Under the pieces are notes generated by a model, which had not been told where the DNA came from, searched no databases, and saw only the letters and a list, made by a program, of their open reading frames with translations. Source: Thermoactinomycetaceae bacterium (GTDB lineage: Bacteria > Bacillota > Bacilli > Thermoactinomycetales > Thermoactinomycetaceae). Taken from it: a stretch of 7,057 nucleotides of DNA. Shown here one piece after another: positions 1 to 5,834 of this stretch. The DNA is taken from NCBI GenBank assembly GCA_025449475.1, contig JANWJM010000085.1:1-7057 (forward strand). The letters are read 5' to 3'. Positions within the stretch are counted from its first letter, which is position 1; every line of letters starts with the position of its first letter. A program made the position numbers and the translations under genes.

Positions 1-248
1 ATCGCTTTATTCCTTCTTATGCACTCGCCATGGTCCAAAATCGCTCATCGGTCCAACGAATGATCAACTTCTCCGTAGATGATCCTGATCTTTATCGCTT
101 TTTGCAGGGCCAGACATTGTCTACGGATCAAAAGAAAGGTTGGGGGATCGTAGCCGTTGATTCCTTCCCGCTCAGTTGGGGAAAGAGTGCCGGGGGGATG
201 TTAAAAAATCATCTGCCTAAATGGTTGCGCTGGAGTGAGTATGCATAA
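1..248 (+). CDS. RsmB/NOP-family (RsmF-like) rRNA methyltransferase, C-terminal end only
   Basis: This is the 3' end of a gene that starts before the window. The open frame runs from base 3 to the TAA at 246-248 and encodes about 81 residues. The tail reads like the C-terminal PUA-like/RsmF_C region of m5C RNA methyltransferases of the NOL1/NOP2/Sun family. Seen directly: an SYALAM segment (the family often has HALAL), then YRFLQGQTL (family: a.YLRGETL), GWGIVAVDSFPLSWGKSAGG (family: GW.LV.VDG.PLGWGK..GG) and the closing LKNHLPKWLRW (family: LKNHYPKGLR). The SAM-binding Rossmann core and the catalytic cysteines lie outside the window, so activity cannot be judged. By family, these enzymes methylate cytosine-5 in rRNA in the cytoplasm. 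The ATG at base 30 is internal and is not the start. The gene is convergent with the sugar dehydrogenase that follows. Confidence 0.85.
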   Translation, partial: RFIPSYALAMVQNRSSVQRMINFSVDDPDLYRFLQGQTLSTDQKKGWGIVAVDSFPLSWGKSAGGMLKNHLPKWLRWSEYA

Positions 249-274
249 ATGCATTATCATGAACTGATTCCTAT

Positions 275-314
275 AAAAAAAGCACCCCCCGTGCCTTTGA
301 ACATGGGAGGTGCT
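275..314 (-). terminator. Rho-independent terminator of the nucleotide-sugar dehydrogenase gene
   Basis: Arms AGCACCCCCC (281-290) and GGGAGGTGCT (305-314) pair over 10 positions with one mismatch, around a 14-nt loop. On the minus strand the hairpin is followed by a run of T (A-run at 275-281 on the plus strand). It sits 5 nt after the stop of the minus-strand dehydrogenase. There is no T-tract directly to the right, so it should work poorly for the convergent methyltransferase gene on the plus strand. Confidence 0.88.
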
Positions 315-319
315 GACCA

Positions 320-1648
320 TTATAATTTTTCATAATACGCTTTGATCCCAGTCACATCTTTCATCGCGTTACGCGTATCAAAAATGGCTGTCGCCGAATC
401 TGCAATCATCTGATAATCAAAAGCAGAATGATCGGTCAGAATCAAGGCGATATCTGATTCTCTCAAGAGCTCGGGTGTCAATTCTACCGTTTCAATGATT
501 TGATCTTCAAATCTAAAGGAGCTAACATGCGGATCAACCACAGAAATCTTTGCCCTGTTTTGCTGCAGAATCTTAAAAATAGGTAAAACAGGCGATTCAC
601 GAACATCATCAATATCTTTTTTATAGGCTGCCCCCAAAATCAGGACATGTGAACCGTTCAGTGCTTTTCCAAAGTGATTTAAGATTTTCATCGTTCGATC
701 AACTACAAAATTGGGCATTTCATGATTGATTTCGCCAGATATTTCAATCAATCTGGTGTGATAATTAAATTCACGTGCTTTCCATGTGAGGTAAAAAGGA
801 TCAATCGGAATACAATGACCTCCCAAGCCCGGACCTGGGTAAAACGCCATAAAGCCATAAGGTTTTGTTTTGGCAGCTTCGATCACTTCCCACACATCGA
901 TCCCCATTTTATGGCAAAGAATCGCCATTTCGTTCGCTAAACCAATATTAATATTCCGAAATGTATTTTCCAAAATCTTCTCCATCTCGGCAACAGCCGG
1001 ACTTGAGACTTCATGGACTTCTCCCTCTAAAACGGAGCGATATAAGGCAGCGGCAATCTCTGTGCATTTCGGGGTAACGCCACCAACCACCTTCGGTGTA
1101 TTTTTGGTATTATACTTTTTATTACCTGGATCTACTCGCTCCGGAGAATACGCAAGATAAAAATCTTTACCGACTTTTAGTCCCGTTTGTTCTAATATAG
1201 GTTTCACAATCTCTTCTGTCGTACCGGGATAAGTAGTACTTTCCAAAACCACTAACATATCTGGATGCAAATATCTAGCGATACTTCTTGTTGACTCTTC
1301 CACATATCTGGTATTCGGTTGTTGATATTTGTCCAAAGGAGTCGGAACACAGATCGCGACTGCATCCACATCCCGAATGAATGAATAATCAGTTGTTGCT
1401 TGGATGCTCCCCTTCTCGGTCAACTCCTTCAAATCGGAATCGACAACATCCCCAATATAATTGATTCCTTGATTGACCCAATCCACTCGTTTTTGTTGAA
1501 TATCAAATCCAATGACCCGATAACCACTCTTGGCCTTTTCCACAGCTAATGGCAATCCAACATAACCCAAACCAATTACACCAATCACTGCGTTTTTTTG
1601 TTTGATTCTATCCAATAAGCTACTTTTCACTTTACTTTTTGTAATCAC
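320..1648 (-). CDS. Nucleotide-sugar dehydrogenase (UDP-N-acetyl-glucosamine/mannosamine 6-dehydrogenase type, WbpA-like)
   Basis: This is a complete 442-residue NAD-dependent four-electron dehydrogenase of the UDP-Glc/UDP-GlcNAc/GDP-Man family. It oxidises the C6 hydroxyl of a UDP-sugar to the carboxylate, making uronic-acid precursors for surface polysaccharide. It is cytoplasmic, with no signal peptide. The Rossmann motif is GLGYVG (G26, G28, G31), with D49 ending the second strand as a likely NAD-ribose ligand. LESTTYPGTT lies at 135-144 and the central-domain EKILENTFRNINI at 223-235. The catalytic-cysteine motif GGHCIPIDP puts C279 as the nucleophile. The UDP-binding C-terminal domain carries GAAYKKDIDDVRESP at 339-353. 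GPGLGGHCIPIDPFYLTWKA resembles WbpA-type UDP-GlcNAc dehydrogenases more than UDP-glucose dehydrogenases, but substrate is inferred. The start is GTG, with AAGGAG (1659-1664) 10 nt upstream; an ATG between them is out of frame. No sugar-pathway neighbours are visible, so the gene appears monocistronic. Confidence 0.95.
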   Translation of the reverse strand: MITKSKVKSSLLDRIKQKNAVIGVIGLGYVGLPLAVEKAKSGYRVIGFDIQQKRVDWVNQGINYIGDVVDSDLKELTEKGSIQATTDYSFIRDVDAVAICVPTPLDKYQQPNTRYVEESTRSIARYLHPDMLVVLESTTYPGTTEEIVKPILEQTGLKVGKDFYLAYSPERVDPGNKKYNTKNTPKVVGGVTPKCTEIAAALYRSVLEGEVHEVSSPAVAEMEKILENTFRNINIGLANEMAILCHKMGIDVWEVIEAAKTKPYGFMAFYPGPGLGGHCIPIDPFYLTWKAREFNYHTRLIEISGEINHEMPNFVVDRTMKILNHFGKALNGSHVLILGAAYKKDIDDVRESPVLPIFKILQQNRAKISVVDPHVSSFRFEDQIIETVELTPELLRESDIALILTDHSAFDYQMIADSATAIFDTRNAMKDVTGIKAYYEKL

Positions 1649-1658
1649 TTTATCATTA

Positions 1659-1664
1659 CTCCTT
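1659..1664 (-). promoter_or_regulatory. Ribosome binding site that fixes the GTG start of the dehydrogenase
   Basis: The minus strand reads AAGGAG, then a 10-nt gap, then GTG at 1648-1646. The only ATG in the gap is in another frame and meets a TGA two codons later. The GTG is therefore the best start. Confidence 0.7.
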
Positions 1665-1678
1665 ATCTATCCAGCCAT

Positions 1679-1720
1679 AAATATTACACTAATGTTACAA
1701 ATCATAGTTATAATGTAACA
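1679..1720 (-). promoter_or_regulatory. Three phased TGTWAYATTW repeats (candidate operator) upstream of the dehydrogenase gene
   Basis: On the minus strand the repeats are TGTTACATTA (1720-1711), TGTAACATTA (1699-1690) and TGTAATATTT (1688-1679). The starts are 21 and 11 bp apart, so all three face the same side of the helix. The first two also give an exact inverted repeat, TGTTACA-N14-TGTAACA. A TATGAT between them could be a -10 box, but no good -35 was found at 16-18 bp. The placement just upstream of the RBS suggests a transcription-factor site; the regulator is unknown. Confidence 0.4.
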
Positions 1721-1757
1721 CAACAGAAATAAATTTGGTATCTGTTTAGAAAAAAAA

Positions 1758-1787
1758 TTGCTATTTATTTCTTTTCGTTCATATATT
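1758..1787 (+). promoter_or_regulatory. Candidate promoter of the 76-aa gene
   Basis: TTGCTA (1758-1763) and TATATT (1782-1787) are separated by 18 bp, a fair sigma-A match. The RBS begins about 10 bp after the -10. The same -10 region reads CATATATT (1780-1787), which also fits the sigma-E form CATANNNT, so mother-cell sporulation expression is an alternative. The sequence alone does not decide between them. Confidence 0.45.
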
Positions 1788-1813
1788 GGTTAATACAAAA
1801 GGAGGGATTCCTT

Positions 1814-2044
1814 ATGGACAGATTGGATCAACCATCCAAAAAAATAAATTCACCAAGATTTCTATCTTTTCTTTCCCTCAGCATGGGAATGATTCAGCCC
1901 GAGTGGCTATACATGAGTCATTTCTTTCATGATCCACCTTCAGAAAACGCTCCAACCAATTCATCATCCATCAGACTTGTTCCAACCACCCATACATCTC
2001 CTTCCGACACGCCCATTCAAATCCATTTTCGACCTCGTAAATAA
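1814..2044 (+). CDS. Small hypothetical protein, 76 aa, unrecognised
   Basis: I do not recognise this protein. Evidence that it is a real gene: a near-perfect Shine-Dalgarno (AAAGGAGGG, 1798-1806) 7 nt before an ATG, a plausible promoter just upstream, and no overlap with another convincing gene. The product is soluble-looking with no signal peptide or clear membrane span. A basic N-terminal stretch (KKINSPRF, about residues 9-16) leads into a mildly hydrophobic segment, FLSFLSLSMGMIQPEWLYM (16-34). The second half is rich in Ser, Thr and Pro, looks disordered, and ends in the basic tail RPRK. It lies divergent from the sugar dehydrogenase and its stop is one base from the stop of the minus-strand micro-ORF. 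Species- or family-restricted sporulation proteins often look like this, but that is inference only. Confidence 0.6.
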   Translation: MDRLDQPSKKINSPRFLSFLSLSMGMIQPEWLYMSHFFHDPPSENAPTNSSSIRLVPTTHTSPSDTPIQIHFRPRK

Positions 2045-2045
2045 A

Positions 2046-2132
2046 TCAGATTGCATGACGACAAAACCAAATGATTCCAACCAATAAGAAAAGGAAAGAC
2101 AGAATACCGAGTATTTTGGGTAAATGTTTCAA
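2046..2132 (-). CDS. Candidate 28-aa single-span membrane microprotein, translationally coupled to mutS2
   Basis: A short frame starts with TTG (2132-2130), overlapping the TGA stop of mutS2 (2131-2129) by two bases. It ends at TGA (2048-2046). The product begins MKHLPKILG and continues with about 16 hydrophobic residues (ILSFLFLLVGIIWF), then a short cationic tail, CRHAI. This is the shape of a one-pass membrane peptide with basic residues on both flanks. GGGG lies 7 nt before the TTG inside the end of mutS2, and the stop/start overlap is typical of termination-reinitiation. No ATG/GTG/TTG start occurs in this frame in the last 11 codons upstream. It could be a degenerate remnant of the membrane-protein gene that follows mutS2 in some Bacilli (yshE in B. 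subtilis), or chance. No terminator hairpin follows it. Confidence 0.4.
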   Translation of the reverse strand: MKHLPKILGILSFLFLLVGIIWFCRHAI

Positions 2133-4501
2133 AACGCATCCCCATTTCCATCGTTTAATTGGACAACCGTGACACCTGATCCACCTTCTCCATGAGAACC
2201 CAATCGAAACGATTGGATGAAACGATGTTTACGTAAAAACTTATGAATTCCCGTTCGCAAAGCCCCTGTCCCTTTCCCATGAATCAGAAAGACCTGCGAA
2301 TATCCCGAGAGGAGTGCACGATCGAGATATTTGTCGATTTCAGGAAGCGCTTCTTCAACCATTTTTCCTCGTATATCGAGTTCGGGTCGGACATCTGTAT
2401 TTGTCTTGTGTTGGATCATTGGTTGCGTCTGAACGGGCTGGCTAGATTCCTTTTTTTTCAACTGTCCTTGTTTCACTTTCATCTTTAATGGACCAACTTG
2501 GACCAGTAAATGCCTATCATCAATCCGTTCAATCACGGTTCCTTTCTGTTGATAGGGAAGAACGTATACTTCATCATGGATCTGTAACTCTTGATCCGAT
2601 GAGCCATCAAACTCTTGATCGTGATTCTCTTCTTCCACCATGAGGTGTGACAGACGCTTTTTCGCCTCTGTCCATTGATGTTCTTTCACCAAGGCATTTT
2701 TTTGTTTGGCCCATGATCGCATTTCTTTGAGAATCTCTTCCGCTTCCTTTTGTGTCTGGACAACAATTTGTTTCGCTTCATTTCTGGCTTTTTGCTTGAT
2801 CTGTTGTTTTTCCTCTTCCCACAATTGGATTTTTGCGCGAATTTCTTGATATAAATTCTCTGCCTCCATATGGTACTGCTCAGCTTCTTGTCGAATCAGG
2901 GACGCTTTCTTCTGCTCTTCCCTTAAAGAAGCAATCATCTCTTCCAAAACCTGCGATTCCTTGGAGATACCTTCTCTGGCTCGCTGGGTAATCTCTTTGG
3001 TCAAACCCAAGCGATCCGCAATAGCGAATGCATGACTTTGTCCAGGAACACCCATTAACAAACGGTACGTGGGTTTTAACGTGGCAACATCAAATTCCAT
3101 ACTCGCATTGACTGTTTTGTGATGAGAATGTGCAAATAGTTTTAGCTCACTATAATGAGTAGTAGCTATCACATACGACCCGACCTTAAGTACATACTCC
3201 AAAATCGCAATCGCTAGCGCCGATCCTTCCGTCGGGTCGGTTCCAGCACCAATTTCATCAAACAATACCAGACTCCGATGGTCAATCTGCTGTAAAATAT
3301 GGATCGTATTTTTCATATGACCAGAAAATGTACTCAAACTCTGTTCGATACTTTGTTCATCCCCAATATCCGCAAAAACCCCACTAAATACAGGCATAAT
3401 GCTCTCTTCTTCTACCGGTATTGGAAAACCGGATTGTGTCATTAACGCCAACAGGCCGACGGTCTTTAATGTGACAGTTTTTCCACCAGTATTAGGTCCT
3501 GTAATAATAATTCCCTGCTGAGATGGATCCATTGTCACATCAATAGGAACCACCTTTTCTTGCGAAAGAAGAGGATGCCTCGCTTTTTTTAACTGCAGCT
3601 TAGGTTCGGGCGAAAGAATTGGGCAGGTTGCACGAAACTGTGAAGCAAAACGGGCTTTGGCAACAATCAAATCAAGGTGAGCCAGTGCCTCGATATTGAT
3701 GGTTAATGCATCGATCTGCTGACGAACCTCTTGTGTCAACTGTTTTAGAATCTTTTCAATTTCTCTCTGTTCTTCTAACTCTTTTTCTTGCATTTGATTG
3801 TTTAAAAAGACGATCGACTCCGGTTCAATAAACAAGGTTGCACCGGATGAAGATTGATCGTGAATGATTCCTTTAAAAGCATTTCGATATTCCTGCTTGA
3901 CCGGCAAAACATATCGATTCTGCCGCTGTGTAACGATTGATTCTTGCAACATCTTTTGGATGTGAGGTTGATGCAACATTTGCTGAAGCGTGCGCTGAAT
4001 CCGATCTCGCAACGTTTCGATCTGCTCTCTTATCTTTTTTAAATCGCGGCTCGCATGATCAACAACAAGTCCTTGATCGTCAATACACGCAGTAATCTGT
4101 TCTTCTAACTCCCTTAAGCCAACAATTTGCTCCGTGATCTTCCTCACTCTTGACAACGGCGCTTTTCTTTCATCAATTTGTCGCACCCAATTTTTCACCA
4201 CTCTACCTGCGCGAATGGTATTTGCAAGATTGAGTAATTCCTCGCTAGACAACACTCCATTCACTTTCGCACGCTGAAGGGAAGGCTGAATATGTGAAAT
4301 CCCTCGAAGCGGAACCTCTCCTTTCAAGCGAATCAGATCCATCCCTTCCCGCGTTTCGGCCAAACGTTCATCTACCTCATCGAAGTCATCTGTGGGAATC
4401 ATTTGCTCAACTCGTTGCCTTCCCAGATATGATGCCGTATATTCCATAATCTTCTCTTTTATTTTGGGAAAATCTAATGTTTCTATTGACCATCTCTCCA
4501 C
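2129..4501 (-). CDS. mutS2: Endonuclease MutS2 / ribosome-collision rescue ATPase
   Basis: A full-length MutS2 of 790 residues (usual length about 780-790). The N-terminal helical core and clamp occupy about 1-300. The ABC-type ATPase follows, with Walker A GPNTGGKT (335-342), STFSGHM (390-396), Walker B LVLFDEIGAGTDPTEG (411-426) and the TTHYSELK switch (447-454). A long charged coiled coil spans about 510-620 and a small beta-barrel (KOW-like) about 640-683. The C-terminal Smr domain has LDIRG (708-712) and HGKGTGALR (741-749). There is no mismatch-recognition domain, as expected for MutS2. By family it suppresses homologous recombination or splits collided ribosomes, with Smr as the nuclease or RNA-binding part. 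I chose GTG at 4501: GAGGG (4509-4513) is 7 nt upstream and MERWSIETLDFPKIKEKI fits the family N-terminus. An in-frame TTG at 4522 would add 7 residues, but lies only about 8 nt after the predicted transcription start. Confidence 0.97.
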   Translation of the reverse strand: MERWSIETLDFPKIKEKIMEYTASYLGRQRVEQMIPTDDFDEVDERLAETREGMDLIRLKGEVPLRGISHIQPSLQRAKVNGVLSSEELLNLANTIRAGRVVKNWVRQIDERKAPLSRVRKITEQIVGLRELEEQITACIDDQGLVVDHASRDLKKIREQIETLRDRIQRTLQQMLHQPHIQKMLQESIVTQRQNRYVLPVKQEYRNAFKGIIHDQSSSGATLFIEPESIVFLNNQMQEKELEEQREIEKILKQLTQEVRQQIDALTINIEALAHLDLIVAKARFASQFRATCPILSPEPKLQLKKARHPLLSQEKVVPIDVTMDPSQQGIIITGPNTGGKTVTLKTVGLLALMTQSGFPIPVEEESIMPVFSGVFADIGDEQSIEQSLSTFSGHMKNTIHILQQIDHRSLVLFDEIGAGTDPTEGSALAIAILEYVLKVGSYVIATTHYSELKLFAHSHHKTVNASMEFDVATLKPTYRLLMGVPGQSHAFAIADRLGLTKEITQRAREGISKESQVLEEMIASLREEQKKASLIRQEAEQYHMEAENLYQEIRAKIQLWEEEKQQIKQKARNEAKQIVVQTQKEAEEILKEMRSWAKQKNALVKEHQWTEAKKRLSHLMVEEENHDQEFDGSSDQELQIHDEVYVLPYQQKGTVIERIDDRHLLVQVGPLKMKVKQGQLKKKESSQPVQTQPMIQHKTNTDVRPELDIRGKMVEEALPEIDKYLDRALLSGYSQVFLIHGKGTGALRTGIHKFLRKHRFIQSFRLGSHGEGGSGVTVVQLNDGNGDAF

Positions 4502-4536
4502 GTCATTTCCCTCACTACACAAAAAAATTCCCTTTT

Positions 4537-4565
4537 ATTATACCTTCAAAGTGTACAAACAACAA
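4537..4565 (-). promoter_or_regulatory. Sigma-A promoter of mutS2
   Basis: On the minus strand TTGTTG (4565-4560), a 17-bp spacer and a perfect TATAAT (4542-4537) form a good vegetative promoter. Transcription should begin near 4530, leaving a leader of about 30 nt that includes the GAGGG RBS. This argues against the TTG at 4522 as the start codon. Confidence 0.75.
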
Positions 4566-4614
4566 AAATAAATTTCGTTTTTGAATGGAAACGGTTGAAA
4601 TAAACAAAAATAAA
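4562..4614 (+). repeat. Pair of 11-bp direct repeats in the mutS2/holin-like divergent promoter region
   Basis: ACAAAAATAAA occurs at 4562-4572 and again at 4604-4614, 42 bp apart (about four helical turns). One copy overlaps the mutS2 -35 and the other lies in the spacer of the plus-strand promoter. The A-rich composition makes chance occurrence quite possible. Confidence 0.3.
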
Positions 4615-4622
4615 CGTATGAT
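4595..4622 (+). promoter_or_regulatory. Sigma-A promoter of the holin-like gene
   Basis: TTGAAA (4595-4600), a 16-bp spacer and TATGAT (4617-4622) lie 23 bp before the ATG. AGAGGG at 4633-4638 serves as RBS with 7 nt spacing. The promoter is back to back with that of mutS2, and the two -35 boxes are about 30 bp apart. Confidence 0.65.
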
Positions 4623-4645
4623 CGATTGGAAAAGAGGGACAACTG

Positions 4646-4975
4646 ATGAGACACTTGATCCGTTTAGCAACAGTTATATTTAGTCTTATGCTTACATCCG
4701 TTTTTATCCCTGGTTTTGTCATCTATCAATTTCAAACCGCTTTTGTCATTGGTATCATCATCGCTCTCGTTGGATGGATCATCGAATCTATCTTATGGGG
4801 CGAAATTTCTCCATTTGCTCGAGCAGTCATTGGTGTGATTGTCACTGCTGGAATGCTATCACTGTTTTCAATTACCAATCTTGTTTCATTGAACCTCTTG
4901 GGATTGGTTGTAACATCTTTATTGACAGGAACAGTGGATCTCTTTTTCCCTACCTATGCTCATTTTACTGAATAA
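4646..4975 (+). CDS. Holin-like small integral membrane protein (PF04020 / YvlD-type)
   Basis: The product has 109 residues and is almost entirely hydrophobic, with about four membrane helices: roughly 5-25, 30-50, 58-76 and 82-101. The family pattern of Phage_holin_4_2/YvlD proteins is visible. An early IPGF (21-24) is followed by GWIIESILWGEISPFARAVI around 43-62 (relatives read GW.VEA..GK.ISP..RGI), and then LNLLGLVVTSLLTGTVDLFFPT near the end (relatives: ..LLGALLAALVIGLID.FVPT). Despite the name, these are chromosomal envelope proteins of unknown function, and there are no phage genes nearby. The start has AGAGGG with 7 nt spacing and a sigma-A-like promoter, and the gene ends in a strong terminator, so it should be a single-gene transcript. 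Family assignment is from pattern memory and was not searched. Confidence 0.8.
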   Translation: MRHLIRLATVIFSLMLTSVFIPGFVIYQFQTAFVIGIIIALVGWIIESILWGEISPFARAVIGVIVTAGMLSLFSITNLVSLNLLGLVVTSLLTGTVDLFFPTYAHFTE

Positions 4976-5006
4976 AAAAGCTGATCCTTCTCGGATCAGC
5001 TTTTTT
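4974..5006. terminator. Bidirectional Rho-independent terminator shared by the holin-like gene and sleB
   Basis: A perfect 8-bp stem GCTGATCC (4980-4987) / GGATCAGC (4993-5000) closes a TTCTC loop. It is flanked by A6 on the left (4974-4979) and T6 on the right (5001-5006), so a T-tract follows the hairpin on either strand. It overlaps the TAA stops of both convergent genes (4973-4975 and 5007-5005). Confidence 0.95.
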
Positions 5007-5790
5007 ATCTGCAGAAGATATGTTTTCCAATTTGTTTAATTTGTGGACGGCTCCAAATCCATTTCGAGGTTGCAGTAGCTGGATTGAAGTAATACAACGC
5101 TCCTCCTGAAGGATCCCAGCCGTTCAGTGCATCTTGTGTCGCTCTTTTAGCTTCTTCGTTCGGTGTTAACCAGATTTGCCCGTCGGCTACAGCTGTAAAA
5201 GCCAATGGTTGAAAAATGACGGCGGAAGGGGTATTTGGAAACTTATCACTCTCGACTCGATTAAGAATCACGGCAGCAACGGCGACTTGACCAATATAAG
5301 GTTCCCCTCTTGCTTCAGCATGAACCGCTTGCGCGATTAATTGAATATCCCGCTGGCTAAAACCATGAGAGGCTCGTACGGGTTGGTCTTGCGCATTAGG
5401 TTGCCAATGTCTGGTTGCTCGCCATAGCTTCTCTTTCGTCTTTACCCCTACGAGCCCATCCACCACTAAGCCAAATTCATATTGAAACAAACGTACCGCT
5501 CTTGTGGTGCGCTCAGTAAAGATACCATTGACGGGACCTGTGTAAAATCCGAGGAATTTTAGCCGGTTTTGTAATTCCCAAACATATCCCCCGCGATCGC
5601 CTTGACGATAGATACGATTGTCTTGACGATACATGCGTTGATCTTTGCTCACAGTGGAAATCTTTTTCGTCTCTGTTGAAACAGATGGCTGAGAATCATT
5701 CGAAAAGAAATATAACACAAAAGGAATCGCCAATAGATAGATGAGACCCACCATACCAATCCAAAAATAATACTTTTTTCGATGCATCAT
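5005..5790 (-). CDS. sleB: Spore cortex-lytic enzyme SleB (peptidoglycan-binding domain plus SleB hydrolase)
   Basis: A 261-residue exported germination enzyme. By family SleB is a lytic transglycosylase that cuts cortex peptidoglycan containing muramic-delta-lactam. A basic N-terminus (MMHRKK) and a hydrophobic helix at about 8-29 form an uncleaved anchor or signal peptide. A linker follows with a tandem heptapeptide (RMYRQDN/RIYRQGD, 52-65). The PG_binding_1 domain lies at about 65-122 (VWELQNRLKFLGFYTGPVNG, then TRAVRLFQ and GLVVDGLVG). The SleB/CwlJ hydrolase domain runs from about 147 to the end, with AQAVHAEARGEP placing E159 as the expected catalytic glutamate. It closes with ALYYFNP and IGKHIFCR. 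CwlJ lacks the peptidoglycan-binding domain, so SleB is preferred. AAGGG lies 9 nt before the first of two tandem ATGs. The partner gene ypeB, next to sleB in most Bacilli, is not adjacent here. Confidence 0.93.
   Translation of the reverse strand: MMHRKKYYFWIGMVGLIYLLAIPFVLYFFSNDSQPSVSTETKKISTVSKDQRMYRQDNRIYRQGDRGGYVWELQNRLKFLGFYTGPVNGIFTERTTRAVRLFQYEFGLVVDGLVGVKTKEKLWRATRHWQPNAQDQPVRASHGFSQRDIQLIAQAVHAEARGEPYIGQVAVAAVILNRVESDKFPNTPSAVIFQPLAFTAVADGQIWLTPNEEAKRATQDALNGWDPSGGALYYFNPATATSKWIWSRPQIKQIGKHIFCR
5602..5643 (-). repeat. sleB: 21-bp tandem duplication inside sleB
   Basis: Two adjacent 21-bp units (5602-5622 and 5623-5643) share TTGACGATA and most later bases. On the coding strand they give the heptapeptides RMYRQDN and RIYRQGD in the linker between the membrane helix and the peptidoglycan-binding domain. 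The reading frame is kept. Confidence 0.6.
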
Positions 5791-5834
5791 ACTATCAATC
5801 CCTTAAGCTCAATCTTTGCTCGTTATTTGCTAGT

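Noticed and set aside
241..254. ATGCAT-AA-ATGCAT, two palindromes around the methyltransferase stop codon
   Set aside because: Short, without a T-tract or promoter context. Most likely chance.
722..1160. Plus-strand open frames of 72 and 96 codons
   Set aside because: They lie fully inside the dehydrogenase gene on the other strand, have no RBS, and their products look like no protein family.
2041..2128. Alternative minus-strand frame starting at the ATG near 2137 (MRFETFTQ...)
   Set aside because: It overlaps the mutS2 end and the 76-aa gene and gives no recognisable pattern. The hydrophobic TTG-started frame explains the region better.
2243..2488. Plus-strand open frame of 81 codons inside mutS2
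   Set aside because: Antisense to the conserved Smr end of mutS2, with no convincing translation signals. A shadow frame.
4774..4971. Second plus-strand frame within the holin-like gene
   Set aside because: An out-of-frame overlap with a well-supported membrane protein, with Cys/His/Ser-rich noise composition and no RBS.
4646..4975. Prophage remnant suggested by the holin-like gene
   Set aside because: PF04020-type proteins are common chromosomal genes, and no endolysin, tail, integrase or attachment sites are nearby. sleB is a spore enzyme, not a phage lysin.
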